From: a virus
Strand: one strand, 5' to 3'
IMG/VR virus record: IMGVR_UViG_3300045921_000730
Coordinates: 1 to 64,000 of that record
DNA: 64,000 nt
Shown: positions 8,200 through 16,373 of the stretch, piece by piece
How the letters are laid out: each line of letters starts with the position of its first letter
How positions within the stretch are numbered: the stretch's first letter is position 1
Notes under the pieces: generated by a model
Told to the model about the DNA's origin: nothing
Seen by the model: the letters and a program-made list of their open reading frames with translations, nothing else
The model's database searches: none
Program-made: the position numbers and the translations under genes

Positions 8200-8955
8200 A
8201 TGGTACAAAAATATAGGACAATTTGGGTTTCAGATATTCACCTTGGTACAAAAGGATGTCAGGCAAATTTGTTGTTAGATTTCTTAAAACACACCGAAAC
8301 AGATTATTTGATATTAGTTGGTGATATTATAGATTTTTGGGCATTGAAACGAAGTTCTTATTGGCCTGCCGAACACAACACAGTTATTCAAAAAATTCTT
8401 AAATTGTCAAGACATGGAACTAAAGTAATTTTTATACCAGGTAACCACGACGAAACGTTGAGAAGTTATGTTGGTCATAATTTTGGTGATATACAACTTC
8501 ATGAAGAATATATACATCAATTAGCTGACGGAAAAAAAATTTTATGTATTCACGGCGATTTGTTTGATGCTGTAACAGCATATCATAAATGGTTAGCAAT
8601 TGCTGGTGATATAAGTTATAATTTTTTGTTGTGGTTAAATAGACACTTTAATTGCTTAAGAAACAGAATTGGTCTTGGATATTGGTCTTTATCTGCTTTT
8701 ATTAAGTTAAAAGTAAAAAAAGCTGTTAATTTTATCAGTAATTATGAAGAAAATGTTGTAAAATATGCAAAGATTAAAAATGTTGATGGTGTTTTGTGTG
8801 GTCACATACATCACGCTGAAATGAAAATGATAGATAATATTTTATACTTAAATGATGGTGATTGGGTTGAATCCTGCACCGCAATAGTGGAGAACTATAA
8901 TGGAAAACTTGAACTCATACGCTGGACTACCAAAAAGAATATTAATAATAACTGA
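8200..8955 (+). CDS. Metallophosphoesterase, UDP-2,3-diacylglucosamine hydrolase-like
   Basis: Calcineurin-like phosphoesterase with all metal motifs: VSDIHLG (DxH), LVGDIIDFW (GDxxD), FIPGNHDE (GNHD), CIHGDLFD, and CGHIHHAE (GHxH). This arrangement is that of LpxH-type enzymes of lipid A synthesis, which cleave UDP-2,3-diacylglucosamine. Start taken at the ATG at 8200 (MVQKYRTIWVSD) rather than a TTG seven codons upstream. It overlaps the glycosyltransferase gene by 56 bases, so the two are translationally coupled. Probably acquired from a Gram-negative host; substrate inferred, not shown. Confidence 0.8.
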   Translation: MVQKYRTIWVSDIHLGTKGCQANLLLDFLKHTETDYLILVGDIIDFWALKRSSYWPAEHNTVIQKILKLSRHGTKVIFIPGNHDETLRSYVGHNFGDIQLHEEYIHQLADGKKILCIHGDLFDAVTAYHKWLAIAGDISYNFLLWLNRHFNCLRNRIGLGYWSLSAFIKLKVKKAVNFISNYEENVVKYAKIKNVDGVLCGHIHHAEMKMIDNILYLNDGDWVESCTAIVENYNGKLELIRWTTKKNINNN

Positions 8956-9964
8956 TGCGTGGCAGCCTCAGATAAATGGAGTCGTAAGAACATTACAAAC
9001 AACGGTTGATTTAATTACCAAAAAGGGAATTGACGTTTTTGTAATTCATCCAAAAATGTTCGATACGATTGAGTGTCCGTTTTATAAAGAAATTTCTCTT
9101 GTAATAAGTCAAAAACAAGCAACTGAAAAAATTAAGCAAACGGTTGAAACTTTTCGTCCGTTATATATCCACATTGTTACAGAAGGTCCGTTGGGCTACG
9201 CAGGAAGAAAGTTTTGCATTAAAAATAACTTGCGATTTACTACAGCATACCATACCAAATATCCTGAATATATGCAAAAAATGTTTCCTTGGATTCCATT
9301 TATTAAACAAATAACTTATGCATATGTTAAAAATTTCCACAATGCATCATCAAATGTGATGGTTGCTTCAACTGCCCTGCAAGATGAACTTGCAATGAAA
9401 GGATTTAAAAATTTGGTCCTTTGGGGAAGGGGAGCAAATTTGTTGTTGTTTAACCCAGCGGTTCAATCAACTTCTCCTTTTGACCACAAATATGCTTTAT
9501 ATGTCGGTCGGATTTCCAAAGAAAAACAAATTGAGAATTTTCTTAATACCAACACAAAAAAATATGACAACATGAAAAAAGTTGTTGTTGGTGATGGACC
9601 AGAACTAAATCGCTTAATGAAAAAATATCCAAACGTAATTTTTGTAGGAAAAAAGACCGGATTGGAGCTAGCAAATTATTATAGACATGCTTCAGTTTTT
9701 TGCTTTCCAAGCAAGACTGATACATATGGTTTGGTTGTGGCAGAAGCGTTAGCTTCAGGTGTTCCGGTTGCTGCTTACAAAACTCCAAATATTGAAGCTA
9801 TAGTAAATGATCAAGTTGCTGGACTGCACGAAACTGATTTCCAACAAGCAATTGATCTTGCATTGAAAAAAGACAGAACTGCATGCAGAAAGTATGCTGA
9901 AAAGCAGTTTCATTGGGACAAATGTACTAGACAATTCCTTATAAATTTAATATCGGTACAGTGA
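8900..9964 (+). CDS. Glycosyltransferase family 4 (GT-B)
   Basis: 354-aa retaining GT-B enzyme. N-terminal Rossmann half with TDAWQPQINGVVRTL (typical GT4 N-terminal GV.R loop), C-terminal donor half with YVGRISKEKQIENF, VVGDGPELNRL and the acidic-x7-E region KTDTYGLVVAEALASGVPV. Closest in style to alpha-mannosyltransferase or diacylglycerol sugar transferases that accompany LpxH-like genes in alphaproteobacteria (known association, recalled). Shine-Dalgarno tggagaac lies inside the upstream gene. May alter the host envelope after infection. Confidence 0.85.
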   Translation: MENLNSYAGLPKRILIITDAWQPQINGVVRTLQTTVDLITKKGIDVFVIHPKMFDTIECPFYKEISLVISQKQATEKIKQTVETFRPLYIHIVTEGPLGYAGRKFCIKNNLRFTTAYHTKYPEYMQKMFPWIPFIKQITYAYVKNFHNASSNVMVASTALQDELAMKGFKNLVLWGRGANLLLFNPAVQSTSPFDHKYALYVGRISKEKQIENFLNTNTKKYDNMKKVVVGDGPELNRLMKKYPNVIFVGKKTGLELANYYRHASVFCFPSKTDTYGLVVAEALASGVPVAAYKTPNIEAIVNDQVAGLHETDFQQAIDLALKKDRTACRKYAEKQFHWDKCTRQFLINLISVQ

Positions 9965-9992
9965 ACTGAACTACCACTTGTCTAACGAACAA
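9962..9992 (-). repeat. Right-end scar of a TnpB element
   Basis: On the minus strand ttgttcgttagacaagtggtagttcag, the common right-end hairpin (loop ttagac, terminal tagttcag). It touches the stop of the glycosyltransferase gene. No element body is attached. Confidence 0.5.
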
Positions 9993-10034
9993 TAAATATT
10001 TCTATGTAAACGGAGAAGTTTTTAAGAGAAAAAA

Positions 10035-10454
10035 ATGAAAATCAATGAAATTTTGTCAGAAAGTTTTTGGAGCACTGCAAAGGCTGTCGGTTCTGCATTG
10101 GCAGGTGCAGCAACTGGTACTGGCCGAGAGATTGTGAGGGGAGCCAAAGCAGTTGTTTTGCCTGGGGTTCGAATTGTAAAAGCAGGAGCTGAAGGTTATT
10201 CGAGATCTAAAATTAAAACATCTAAACAATCAATTGTGCAGGCCATTGATGAGTTGCTGGCGCGTGGTCTTTCAGATAATGAAATTCAACAACTGATTTC
10301 TCAACGTATTCAATATCAAAAAATGAAAGCGGCAGGTATGTCAGATCAACAAATTCATGATAAACTTAAGTTCGATCAAGAAACAGAAAATTTTGTGAAA
10401 AAACAACTAGAAAAGCAAAAATCTGAAAAACAACAAACGGCTCGAATTAAATAA
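10035..10454 (+). CDS. Candidate internal virion protein with capsid-targeting-like N-terminus
   Basis: A 139-aa protein. The N-terminus MKINEILSE resembles the T4 capsid-targeting peptide (cleavage after L/I-x-E). Next comes an Ala/Gly-rich stretch (VGSALAGAATGTGREIV), then amphipathic helices rich in Q and K (SDNEIQQLISQRIQYQK, MSDQQIHDKLKFD). After the TAA at 10452-10454 the frame stays open for 25 more codons of A/T/Q/K-rich sequence, ending in a double TAA at 10530-10535. So the gene has either lost its tail to a nonsense mutation or is read through. Confidence 0.6.
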   Translation: MKINEILSESFWSTAKAVGSALAGAATGTGREIVRGAKAVVLPGVRIVKAGAEGYSRSKIKTSKQSIVQAIDELLARGLSDNEIQQLISQRIQYQKMKAAGMSDQQIHDKLKFDQETENFVKKQLEKQKSEKQQTARIK

Positions 10455-10573
10455 GCAACTCAAACAGATACAACCCAAGCTACTAAGGCAACACAAACAT
10501 CTCAAGCAACTAAAGCTGCTAAAGCAGCATAATAACTGAAAAGAAAAAGGTGCATGTGAAGTAGTATGAAAGT

Positions 10574-10969
10574 TTAATTGCTTTGGCTACAAGCAAGTTT
10601 CATTGTATTTGCGCCGTGTCCTGGTTGAACATTTTCCCAAAGTCTATTTTTTGCGTTTAAAACTTCAAAAACGACATTTGCATTTTCGTCGTATCCAACA
10701 ATTGAAACAACTCTGTTAATTTTTCTTTTACAATCAATTTCGATAATACCATCAATTAGAAATATTTGTGTTATTTTTTGGTGCGCTTCTGTCGTTTGAC
10801 CAATTTTGTGGATTGAAATTGTTTCAGGATCTATATATGTAACGGAAGTTATATCAACAAAATAATCAATGTATTGATCTCTTCCCACAAATATATAATT
10901 TGAATCTTCAGCCTGTACACTACCACAAAATAAGTTAATTAATAATATCAAAATTATTTTTTTCATCAA
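10574..10969 (-). CDS. Secreted protein, surface-adhesin-E-like domain
   Basis: Signal peptide (MMKKIILILLINLFCGSVQA, cleavage after AQA-like VQA), then a small beta-rich domain: YFVDITSVTYID, IEIDCKRKINRVVS, and a C-terminal W.NVQPGHGANTMKLAC. The spacing of the two cysteines and the W..V.P pattern fits the adhesin E-like fold seen in periplasmic proteins. Two related proteins lie at 22090-22569 and 31439-31900. Exported to the host periplasm; role unknown. Overlaps the deformylase 3' end by 35 bases. Confidence 0.55.
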   Translation of the reverse strand: MMKKIILILLINLFCGSVQAEDSNYIFVGRDQYIDYFVDITSVTYIDPETISIHKIGQTTEAHQKITQIFLIDGIIEIDCKRKINRVVSIVGYDENANVVFEVLNAKNRLWENVQPGHGANTMKLACSQSN

Positions 10970-11468
10970 AGTTTCTCCTTTTTATAAGTTTTTGTTGTTG
11001 CTTTTTGGCTATCTGTAGTTTCAACGGTGAAAGATAATCCACAAATAAAATTCCATTTAAATGGTCAATTTCATGTTGAACACAAACGCTCAATAAGCCG
11101 TTAAGCGTCATGGTTTTATGTTCTTGTTCTGGTGTATAATATGAAACTACAATTTCGTTTGCTCGTTTAACACTAGCAAACAATCCCGGAAAAGAAAGAC
11201 ACCCTTCTTTTAAATTTTGGGTGTCTTTTTTTGACATAATTACAGGATTAATTAAAATAAGTGAGTTATTTAAACTATCTTTTCCTAAACTTTGGTCAAT
11301 AACTATAATTTTTTGTTCTAAACCAACCTGAGGTGCTGAAATTCCAATACCAGAATGTTTATACATTACAGATACCATTTGTTTACCAATATAACCAGCA
11401 TCTGTAAAGTTATCTACTTCTTTACATTTTTTACGTAAGATATCATCAGGGTAATATTTTAATTCCAT
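10935..11468 (-). CDS. def: Peptide deformylase
   Basis: All three signature motifs of the metalloenzyme that removes N-formyl groups: GIGISAPQVG (GxGxAAPQ), EGCLSFPG (metal-binding Cys), and HEIDHLNG (HExxH). 177 aa, usual size. Phage and organelle deformylases are known to keep translation efficient during infection. The C-terminus is Lys/Asn rich. Confidence 0.92.
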   Translation of the reverse strand: MELKYYPDDILRKKCKEVDNFTDAGYIGKQMVSVMYKHSGIGISAPQVGLEQKIIVIDQSLGKDSLNNSLILINPVIMSKKDTQNLKEGCLSFPGLFASVKRANEIVVSYYTPEQEHKTMTLNGLLSVCVQHEIDHLNGILFVDYLSPLKLQIAKKQQQKLIKRRNFDEKNNFDIIN

Positions 11469-11493
11469 TTTAAAAATTTAACTTTATATTATG

Positions 11494-11534
11494 CACCCGA
11501 ATCTCATTTGTTTTTAACACAAGCGATAGTTCAG
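11494..11534 (+). repeat. Right-end scar (CACCCGAATC type)
   Basis: cacccgaatc...cacaagcgatagttcag: same 42-base unit as at 21243-21284 and, reversed, 63026-63065. In frame it reads PES..., as in a TnpB C-terminus, and ends in the right-end tagttcag. Its last tca is the reversed stop of the HNH gene. Confidence 0.5.
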
Positions 11535-12112
11535 GATAGTTTAAGTTTGTGTGCTCTGCTGTGTCGAGGAATTTTTGTTAATAAAAATTCCATTTGATCA
11601 GCCAAAATTCTCCTATTCATTAATAAAAGATATTCAGCTCTTACAGGAGCATAAGGTACGTATAGTAACTTCATGTCTGCTTCCTCAGGAGTTCTGTTAT
11701 CTTTTAATTTGTTGCATGAACTACAAGCAGCCACAACATTTTCCCACCTATTTTTACCTCCGCGAGATTTTGGAAGTATATGATCTCGTGTTAATTTGTC
11801 GGGAGTAAATTCACCACCGCAATATGCACAAATGTTGTGGTCGCGTCTAAAAAGAGCGCGATTGGTTAATATGGGCGTTTTATACAAATGTTTGTTGCCC
11901 ATTTCTCCTTTTGTTGCAATAATTGTATTGAAGTCAAGAAATGAGCGCTCGCCGGTGGCTTTAGAAACGCCACCATAAATTCTATATCCATCAACACCAA
12001 TTGACCACGCAATCAATTCTTTACAGTAATAATATGCTGCATTTTCATATGTAATCCAACGCTGTGGATTACCAGTAATGTCAAGCTGCAAAATTAATGG
12101 CCGTTCGATCAT
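11531..12112 (-). CDS. HNH endonuclease-like protein
   Basis: 193 aa. Classic HNH/zinc finger core: CAYCGGEF, then LTRDHILPKSRGGKNRWENVV, then ACSSCNKLKDNRTPEEA (two CxxC pairs, catalytic DH). N-terminal ~60 residues (YYYCKELIAWSIGVDGYRIYGG) resemble phage and bacterial HNH proteins of the McrA-like group. Could be a homing-type or packaging nuclease; cannot decide. Confidence 0.8.
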   Translation of the reverse strand: MIERPLILQLDITGNPQRWITYENAAYYYCKELIAWSIGVDGYRIYGGVSKATGERSFLDFNTIIATKGEMGNKHLYKTPILTNRALFRRDHNICAYCGGEFTPDKLTRDHILPKSRGGKNRWENVVAACSSCNKLKDNRTPEEADMKLLYVPYAPVRAEYLLLMNRRILADQMEFLLTKIPRHSRAHKLKLS

Positions 12113-12148
12113 GTTATTACCTGTCGAAGAAGTTGTTAATGGTATTTA

Positions 12149-12173
12149 CTGAACTACCGCTTGTATTAACAAC
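12149..12173 (-). repeat. Right-end scar
   Basis: On the minus strand gttgttaatacaagcggtagttcag. Terminal tagttcag kept, loop altered. It lies in the 180-base gap upstream of the HNH gene; a minus-strand TTGACT-17-TATCGT candidate promoter is also in that gap. Confidence 0.4.
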
Positions 12174-12293
12174 TTTTCAAATAATAAAGCAAAGTTATAA
12201 CTTTACGATACACAAAAACATTTGAAGAGTCAAGTGTTTTGGCGTTAGCATCCGAACTTGTTATTTCCAGCAACAGCAATTCGCAGATTCTTT

Positions 12294-13256
12294 TCAGTCT
12301 AAGATTAAACTAATAGACTGTTTATGATCAATTCGTGTAATTGTCTCAGCGAGCAGCCCAGATATTGATATTTGTTCAATCTTTGGATTATTTTTCATAC
12401 TATCAGGTAATTTAACACTATCAGTTATAAACAACATTTTTAGTTTTGAGTTTAAAATGTTTTCGTTTGCTTTTCCCGATAATACACCATGTGTAGCATA
12501 TGCAACTACTTGCTTAGCACCCTTTTCTATCAAAGCATCAGCAGCTTTACCAAGCGTTCCAGCAGTATCGACCATATCGTCTATAATAATACAAGTTTTG
12601 TTTTCAACATCACCAATAATGTTCATTACTTCAGAAACGTTTGCGTTTGGTCTTCTTTTATCAACAATTGCCAAATCAATATTATCCAGATGTTTGGCAA
12701 CTGACCTGGCTCTTGCTACACCCCCAACGTCTGGGGAAATAATAATTGGATTTTCAGATATCCAGTTCTTATAAATTGATGCAACAAACAAATGTGTTGC
12801 TGAAATGTTATCGACAGGGATTTTATAAAACCCTTGAATTTGTGTAGCGTGTAAATCGACAGTAATCAAGTGATCAATACCAGAATACTGCAAAATATCA
12901 GCAACAACTCTCGCTGATATTGGCACTCGTGAATAACCTGGTCTTCTATCTTGTCTTGAATAACCCAAGTATGGGATTACAGCAATGACTCTTTTTGCAC
13001 TAGAACGTTTGAGAGCATCAGCAAGGAGCGCCGTTTCCATTAACGAATCGTTACAGGGCGGCGAAATGCTGGAAACAATAAAAGCTCTTTGGCCTCTTAC
13101 GTTTTGTTGAATTTCAATTCGTGTTTCGCCATCACTAAATTTTTCATTAATAAATTTACTTACATAAGTTTGGGTTCGCTCAATTTCTGTTTTAAGATGT
13201 TTACAAATTCCATCTTTTATAGATGAAGAAACGTTTCCAAAAAATAAAACGCTCAT
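12294..13256 (-). CDS. prs: Ribose-phosphate pyrophosphokinase
   Basis: 320-aa PRPP synthetase making PRPP from ribose 5-phosphate and ATP. Seen: FSDGETRIEIQQNVRG, PYLGYSRQDRR, ITVDLHATQIQGFY (metal-binding DLH), and the PRPP loop CIIIDDMVDTAGTL. Full length. Its sigma70-type promoter (13286-13314) is near consensus. PRPP feeds the phosphoribosyltransferase at 23.6 kb and nucleotide synthesis; phage-borne prs is known in vibriophages such as KVP40. Confidence 0.95.
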   Translation of the reverse strand: MSVLFFGNVSSSIKDGICKHLKTEIERTQTYVSKFINEKFSDGETRIEIQQNVRGQRAFIVSSISPPCNDSLMETALLADALKRSSAKRVIAVIPYLGYSRQDRRPGYSRVPISARVVADILQYSGIDHLITVDLHATQIQGFYKIPVDNISATHLFVASIYKNWISENPIIISPDVGGVARARSVAKHLDNIDLAIVDKRRPNANVSEVMNIIGDVENKTCIIIDDMVDTAGTLGKAADALIEKGAKQVVAYATHGVLSGKANENILNSKLKMLFITDSVKLPDSMKNNPKIEQISISGLLAETITRIDHKQSISLILD

Positions 13257-13285
13257 GGTTATAATTCCTTTATTTTCTTAATTAG

Positions 13286-13314
13286 ATTATAAATACAGTA
13301 ACAATAAATGTCAA
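13286..13314 (-). promoter_or_regulatory. Consensus sigma70-type promoter for prs
   Basis: Minus strand TTGACA (13314-13309), 17-base spacer, TATAAT (13291-13286): exact consensus. It overlaps a plus-strand TATAAATA (13288-13295), so early minus and late plus transcription would share the same 30 bases. Confidence 0.8.
13288..13295 (+). promoter_or_regulatory. Late-promoter-like TATAAATA
   Basis: Exact T4-type late motif, 31 bases before the ATG at 13327 and just upstream of its Shine-Dalgarno (aaggaga). Confidence 0.5.
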
Positions 13315-13326
13315 GGAGATTTTATT

Positions 13327-13581
13327 ATGAATTTACAACAACTACGCGAGCTTGCAGGTATTAAAAGAAATGAAGATGAAATTCTTTTGGATGAAGCAAT
13401 TGAAATTCCAGAAAATATTACTTTAGAAGAAGTTAATAAAATGTTTGATGCTGCAAAAAAAGCTCTTGGTCTAGCCAACAAGTTACGTGACCCAGACGAA
13501 AAGAAAAAGCATATGAGCCAAGTAATGAGTGGACTCAATAAAATTAGAGCTGCGGTTCAAAAATTATCTAAACAACAATAA
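13327..13581 (+). CDS. Small helical phage protein, candidate virion-internal
   Basis: 84-aa acidic/basic helical protein. N-terminus MNLQQLRELAGIK resembles the start of the 53301-53564 protein (INEIRRIAGL) and of other T4-like small virion-associated proteins. Strong Shine-Dalgarno and a late-type promoter. Function unknown. Confidence 0.55.
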   Translation: MNLQQLRELAGIKRNEDEILLDEAIEIPENITLEEVNKMFDAAKKALGLANKLRDPDEKKKHMSQVMSGLNKIRAAVQKLSKQQ

Positions 13582-13613
13582 CTTTTTTATTAATTGTTCA
13601 ACATTACGCACTT

Positions 13614-13652
13614 GAACTACCGCTAAGCGGTAGTTCAGTTATGCGGTAGTTC
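13614..13652 (+). repeat. Nested right-end scars at a stop codon
   Basis: gaactaccgctaagcggtagttcag is a perfect hairpin of two opposed scar ends, followed by a second copy (tatgcggtagttcat). The last tca is the reversed stop of the VWA gene. Confidence 0.55.
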
Positions 13653-14907
13653 ATTCAAATTTCACTGTAGTGCCATGTGGTGCAACAACATTAGTCTTAT
13701 AAGCAAGCCAAAGAGTGGGAGCATAGTCAGGATCCCCCCATGTACTACATTCCATGTCAGTGAAACAAACTAATTGCTTGGGCACAATTTCTTCCCCTTT
13801 CAGAAATTCCCAGATGCAATTGAAGTCTGTTCCTCCATCACCTTTAATTTCATAATCGTAAATTTCTTGGACATTTTCCTCGGTGAACGTCTGGCGGTTG
13901 TAGACTTGAGTATCAAAAGATGCAACGTTAATTTTAAATGAAGCGTGCTGTTGCATAATGCCAACTACTTCTGACATGAATACCTTGATTTCGTCAGGTC
14001 CAATGGACCCAGACGCGTCCAAGAATATATCAGCTTCTACTGTAGGTTCGCGTTGCATTGAAGGAAGAACTGCATCACACAACCAACCACGACGATTCGG
14101 GCGCATATAGGTGAAATCATTCTTAATTTGAGATTCAATTTGTTGAACCAAGAGTTCTTTCCAATTCATCTTGGGTTCTGTCAAATCCTTGATCAAGCGA
14201 CGGACACCAAGGGGAACATTGCCTACGCCATGAGCCTGGACCGAAGACATTATCGCATCACGAAGTTCGTCCCTGATCTCCGACAGTTCTTTCTCAGACA
14301 GACGTGGTTTTCCATTTGGATCTTCATCATCTCCCTCAGTGTCATTACCAGCATCAGATTCCAGGTGCTCATCAAGCACTTGAGATAACAGACTGTCGAT
14401 AGAAATTTTCTCTGCATCTTCCATGAGCCTCTCGTAGATCTCTTCCGCAGACATGTCTTTGAATTGCGGATCAAAGAGGCAAGGAAACGTGGTGATTTTC
14501 TCGCCGATCTTGAATTCAATTAGATCTCGGTTGACTGCATAGTCAGCAGCAATGTTCCAAAGTTGGGCATTGCGATCAAGGCAACGTCCGCTTTTGCCCA
14601 CATGTTCATAGACAGCATGAAGAATTTCATGTCCTATTAAGAAAATCACTTCTCGAGGTTTGAGCATATTGACAAATTTAGAATTGTACCAAAGTGTCCG
14701 CCCATCGGTTGCGGCAGTGGGACACCAGTCAACATCACTCACTAGTCTCAAGCGAGATGCAATATTGCCCCAGAACGGGGTGTGCATAAGCATCGCAATT
14801 CGCGCTACTATGATTGCTTGTTCTGCTTGGCTTTTCTCGGCAGCAGTAGGTTCGCCTTTGATTTTTTCCAACAACGTTGGATCATTGATTTTGGATTTAG
14901 ACGTCAT
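13651..14907 (-). CDS. VWA-like protein with HExxH metallopeptidase-type motif
   Basis: 418 aa. N-terminal part has VIFLIGHEILHAVYEH (HExxH) and resembles the putative metallopeptidase domain that precedes VWA-like domains; the C-terminal part has the MIDAS-type EADIFLDASGSIG (DxSxS) and CFTDMECSTWG. A central acidic segment (SDAGNDTEGDDEDP) separates them. It is the last gene of a three-gene operon with a MoxR ATPase, the usual partner of VWA proteins in protein-complex remodelling. The region is visibly richer in G and C than its neighbours, suggesting separate origin. Confidence 0.8.
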   Translation of the reverse strand: MTSKSKINDPTLLEKIKGEPTAAEKSQAEQAIIVARIAMLMHTPFWGNIASRLRLVSDVDWCPTAATDGRTLWYNSKFVNMLKPREVIFLIGHEILHAVYEHVGKSGRCLDRNAQLWNIAADYAVNRDLIEFKIGEKITTFPCLFDPQFKDMSAEEIYERLMEDAEKISIDSLLSQVLDEHLESDAGNDTEGDDEDPNGKPRLSEKELSEIRDELRDAIMSSVQAHGVGNVPLGVRRLIKDLTEPKMNWKELLVQQIESQIKNDFTYMRPNRRGWLCDAVLPSMQREPTVEADIFLDASGSIGPDEIKVFMSEVVGIMQQHASFKINVASFDTQVYNRQTFTEENVQEIYDYEIKGDGGTDFNCIWEFLKGEEIVPKQLVCFTDMECSTWGDPDYAPTLWLAYKTNVVAPHGTTVKFE

Positions 14908-15073
14908 CTGTGGTTTTCCTTGAACGATCGTACTTTAATAGGTAGTAGACTTTAACTTGTTCCAGCATTTCTTTCAACACCAAATCATTCTCTGCTTGCA
15001 TTCTGATCGAGTGCCAAAGCTGACTCTCTTTCATGGAATTGCGTAGCTTAGATATAGTATTTGGGTCTACCAT
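14897..15073 (-). CDS. 58-aa protein between MoxR and VWA genes
   Basis: ATG at 15073, stop TAA at 14897-14899, in the same direction as both neighbours. Starts three bases after the MoxR stop and overlaps the VWA gene start by 11 bases, so it is almost certainly translated. Begins MVDPNTISKLRNSMKES and is highly charged and helical (AENDLVLKEMLEQVKVYYL). No family recognised; may be an adaptor of the ATPase/VWA pair. Confidence 0.65.
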   Translation of the reverse strand: MVDPNTISKLRNSMKESQLWHSIRMQAENDLVLKEMLEQVKVYYLLKYDRSRKTTDDV

Positions 15074-15076
15074 TTC

Positions 15077-16168
15077 TTAAACTTGTGTGGCCTTAAGGAT
15101 CAATGAACCAAAGCGTTCATGGAACTCCTTAAAGTTGGTCAGTTTAGAAGGCGTGAACGGAAGGTGATACTGTTGCAACATGACGCGAATTGCCATCACC
15201 ATCACTTCAGTCGTCAAACAATCCATAAAGAACCGTAGTACATTGTCTGCCTTGTTGTACCAGTTTTTATCCTTTTCGTCGTGTGCTGCCTTGAGTTCAT
15301 AAGCACAGGAAATTGCCAAAGAATACATCGCAGAGATTTCTTTGGTTTTCAACTTTTTGACTTTTCCTTCCAGCACATCCTTCGGATTTGGAAGATTCGA
15401 TGAATTCTTACGGTGAGCCAGGAACTTCAATGCCATCCCCTCACCGACGGTGCCTGCAATTAAATCCGCAATCACAGATTCGTCGAGTTGTGGGTCTTTT
15501 AGGAATTCTGAAACGAATTCCCATGAACGAGGAGTAGCAAAGGATCTGCTAGAGCTTTTTGGATCGAAATCAAATAGACTGTTCTTGCTAAACTCGATAA
15601 AGCTCACTACGTCTGGGTGGATTTGATTATCCATTGCCCAGCGTGACCAAGAATCTGCGTCAACCCGCAACTCAACGTGAACAAACCGATTGGCTAGTGG
15701 AGCAGGTTGACGATAAGTCACGCCCCTATCTGAGTCTCGGTTACCTGCAGCGAAAATTACACAATTCTCAGGGAGCTTGTATGTCCCAACTCCTCGATCA
15801 AGGACTAGTTGATATGCCGCAGCTTGTACAGAAGGCGCAGCTGAGTTCATTTCGTCGAGGAAAAGGAACACCACAGGGTACTTGGACGCTTCCTCTTCCG
15901 TAGGAAGATCGACCGGAGGAGCCCATTCCATCTTATTGGATTCTTTGTTATAGTATGGAATACCTCGGAGGTCGGTCTGTTCACATTGCGAAAGACGCAC
16001 ATCATAAAACCTACCGCCCATCTCAGCGCAAAGTTGCGCTACCATAGAACTCTTACCTACACCCATCGGACCCCAGATGAATACTGGTCGCTTAATACGA
16101 GCACACGAACGCAACACTTTCATAAGTTGTTGACCAGTCACAGTACGGGTCGTTGAAATTTCAGCCAT
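15077..16168 (-). CDS. MoxR-type AAA+ ATPase
   Basis: 363 aa. Walker A in FIWGPMGVGKSSMVAQL, Walker B in PVVFLFLDEMNSA, sensor 1 in NCVIFAAGNRDSD, arginine-finger region LANRFVHVEL. Belongs to the MoxR/RavA-like class that works with VWA proteins to remodel or activate other complexes; the VWA partner is two genes downstream. In many large phages a similar ATPase is found with this same metallopeptidase-VWA protein (recalled). Promoter at 16227-16254. Confidence 0.85.
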   Translation of the reverse strand: MAEISTTRTVTGQQLMKVLRSCARIKRPVFIWGPMGVGKSSMVAQLCAEMGGRFYDVRLSQCEQTDLRGIPYYNKESNKMEWAPPVDLPTEEEASKYPVVFLFLDEMNSAAPSVQAAAYQLVLDRGVGTYKLPENCVIFAAGNRDSDRGVTYRQPAPLANRFVHVELRVDADSWSRWAMDNQIHPDVVSFIEFSKNSLFDFDPKSSSRSFATPRSWEFVSEFLKDPQLDESVIADLIAGTVGEGMALKFLAHRKNSSNLPNPKDVLEGKVKKLKTKEISAMYSLAISCAYELKAAHDEKDKNWYNKADNVLRFFMDCLTTEVMVMAIRVMLQQYHLPFTPSKLTNFKEFHERFGSLILKATQV

Positions 16169-16226
16169 TCTGGTTTCTCCTTGATTAAATGAGAGGGTTT
16201 AGTGTTGGTTATCACCGTTATGGAGC

Positions 16227-16254
16227 ATTGTATAGAAATTTAGGTAAAAGTCAA
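16227..16254 (-). promoter_or_regulatory. Sigma70-type promoter of the MoxR operon
   Basis: Minus strand TTGACT (16254-16249), 16-base spacer, TACAAT (16232-16227), about 60 bases before the MoxR start. The rest of the 16169-16373 gap holds no gene I can support. Confidence 0.55.
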
Positions 16255-16373
16255 CTAATTTTTTAATTCACTGATTTGAAAAGATTTTTTTAAAAAACAC
16301 CGACATGGTACAGACTAACAGCAAGAGCTTGTTTGTTCCAGTTATCAAAGCAGCCCTCTTAGACCGACGAAAT

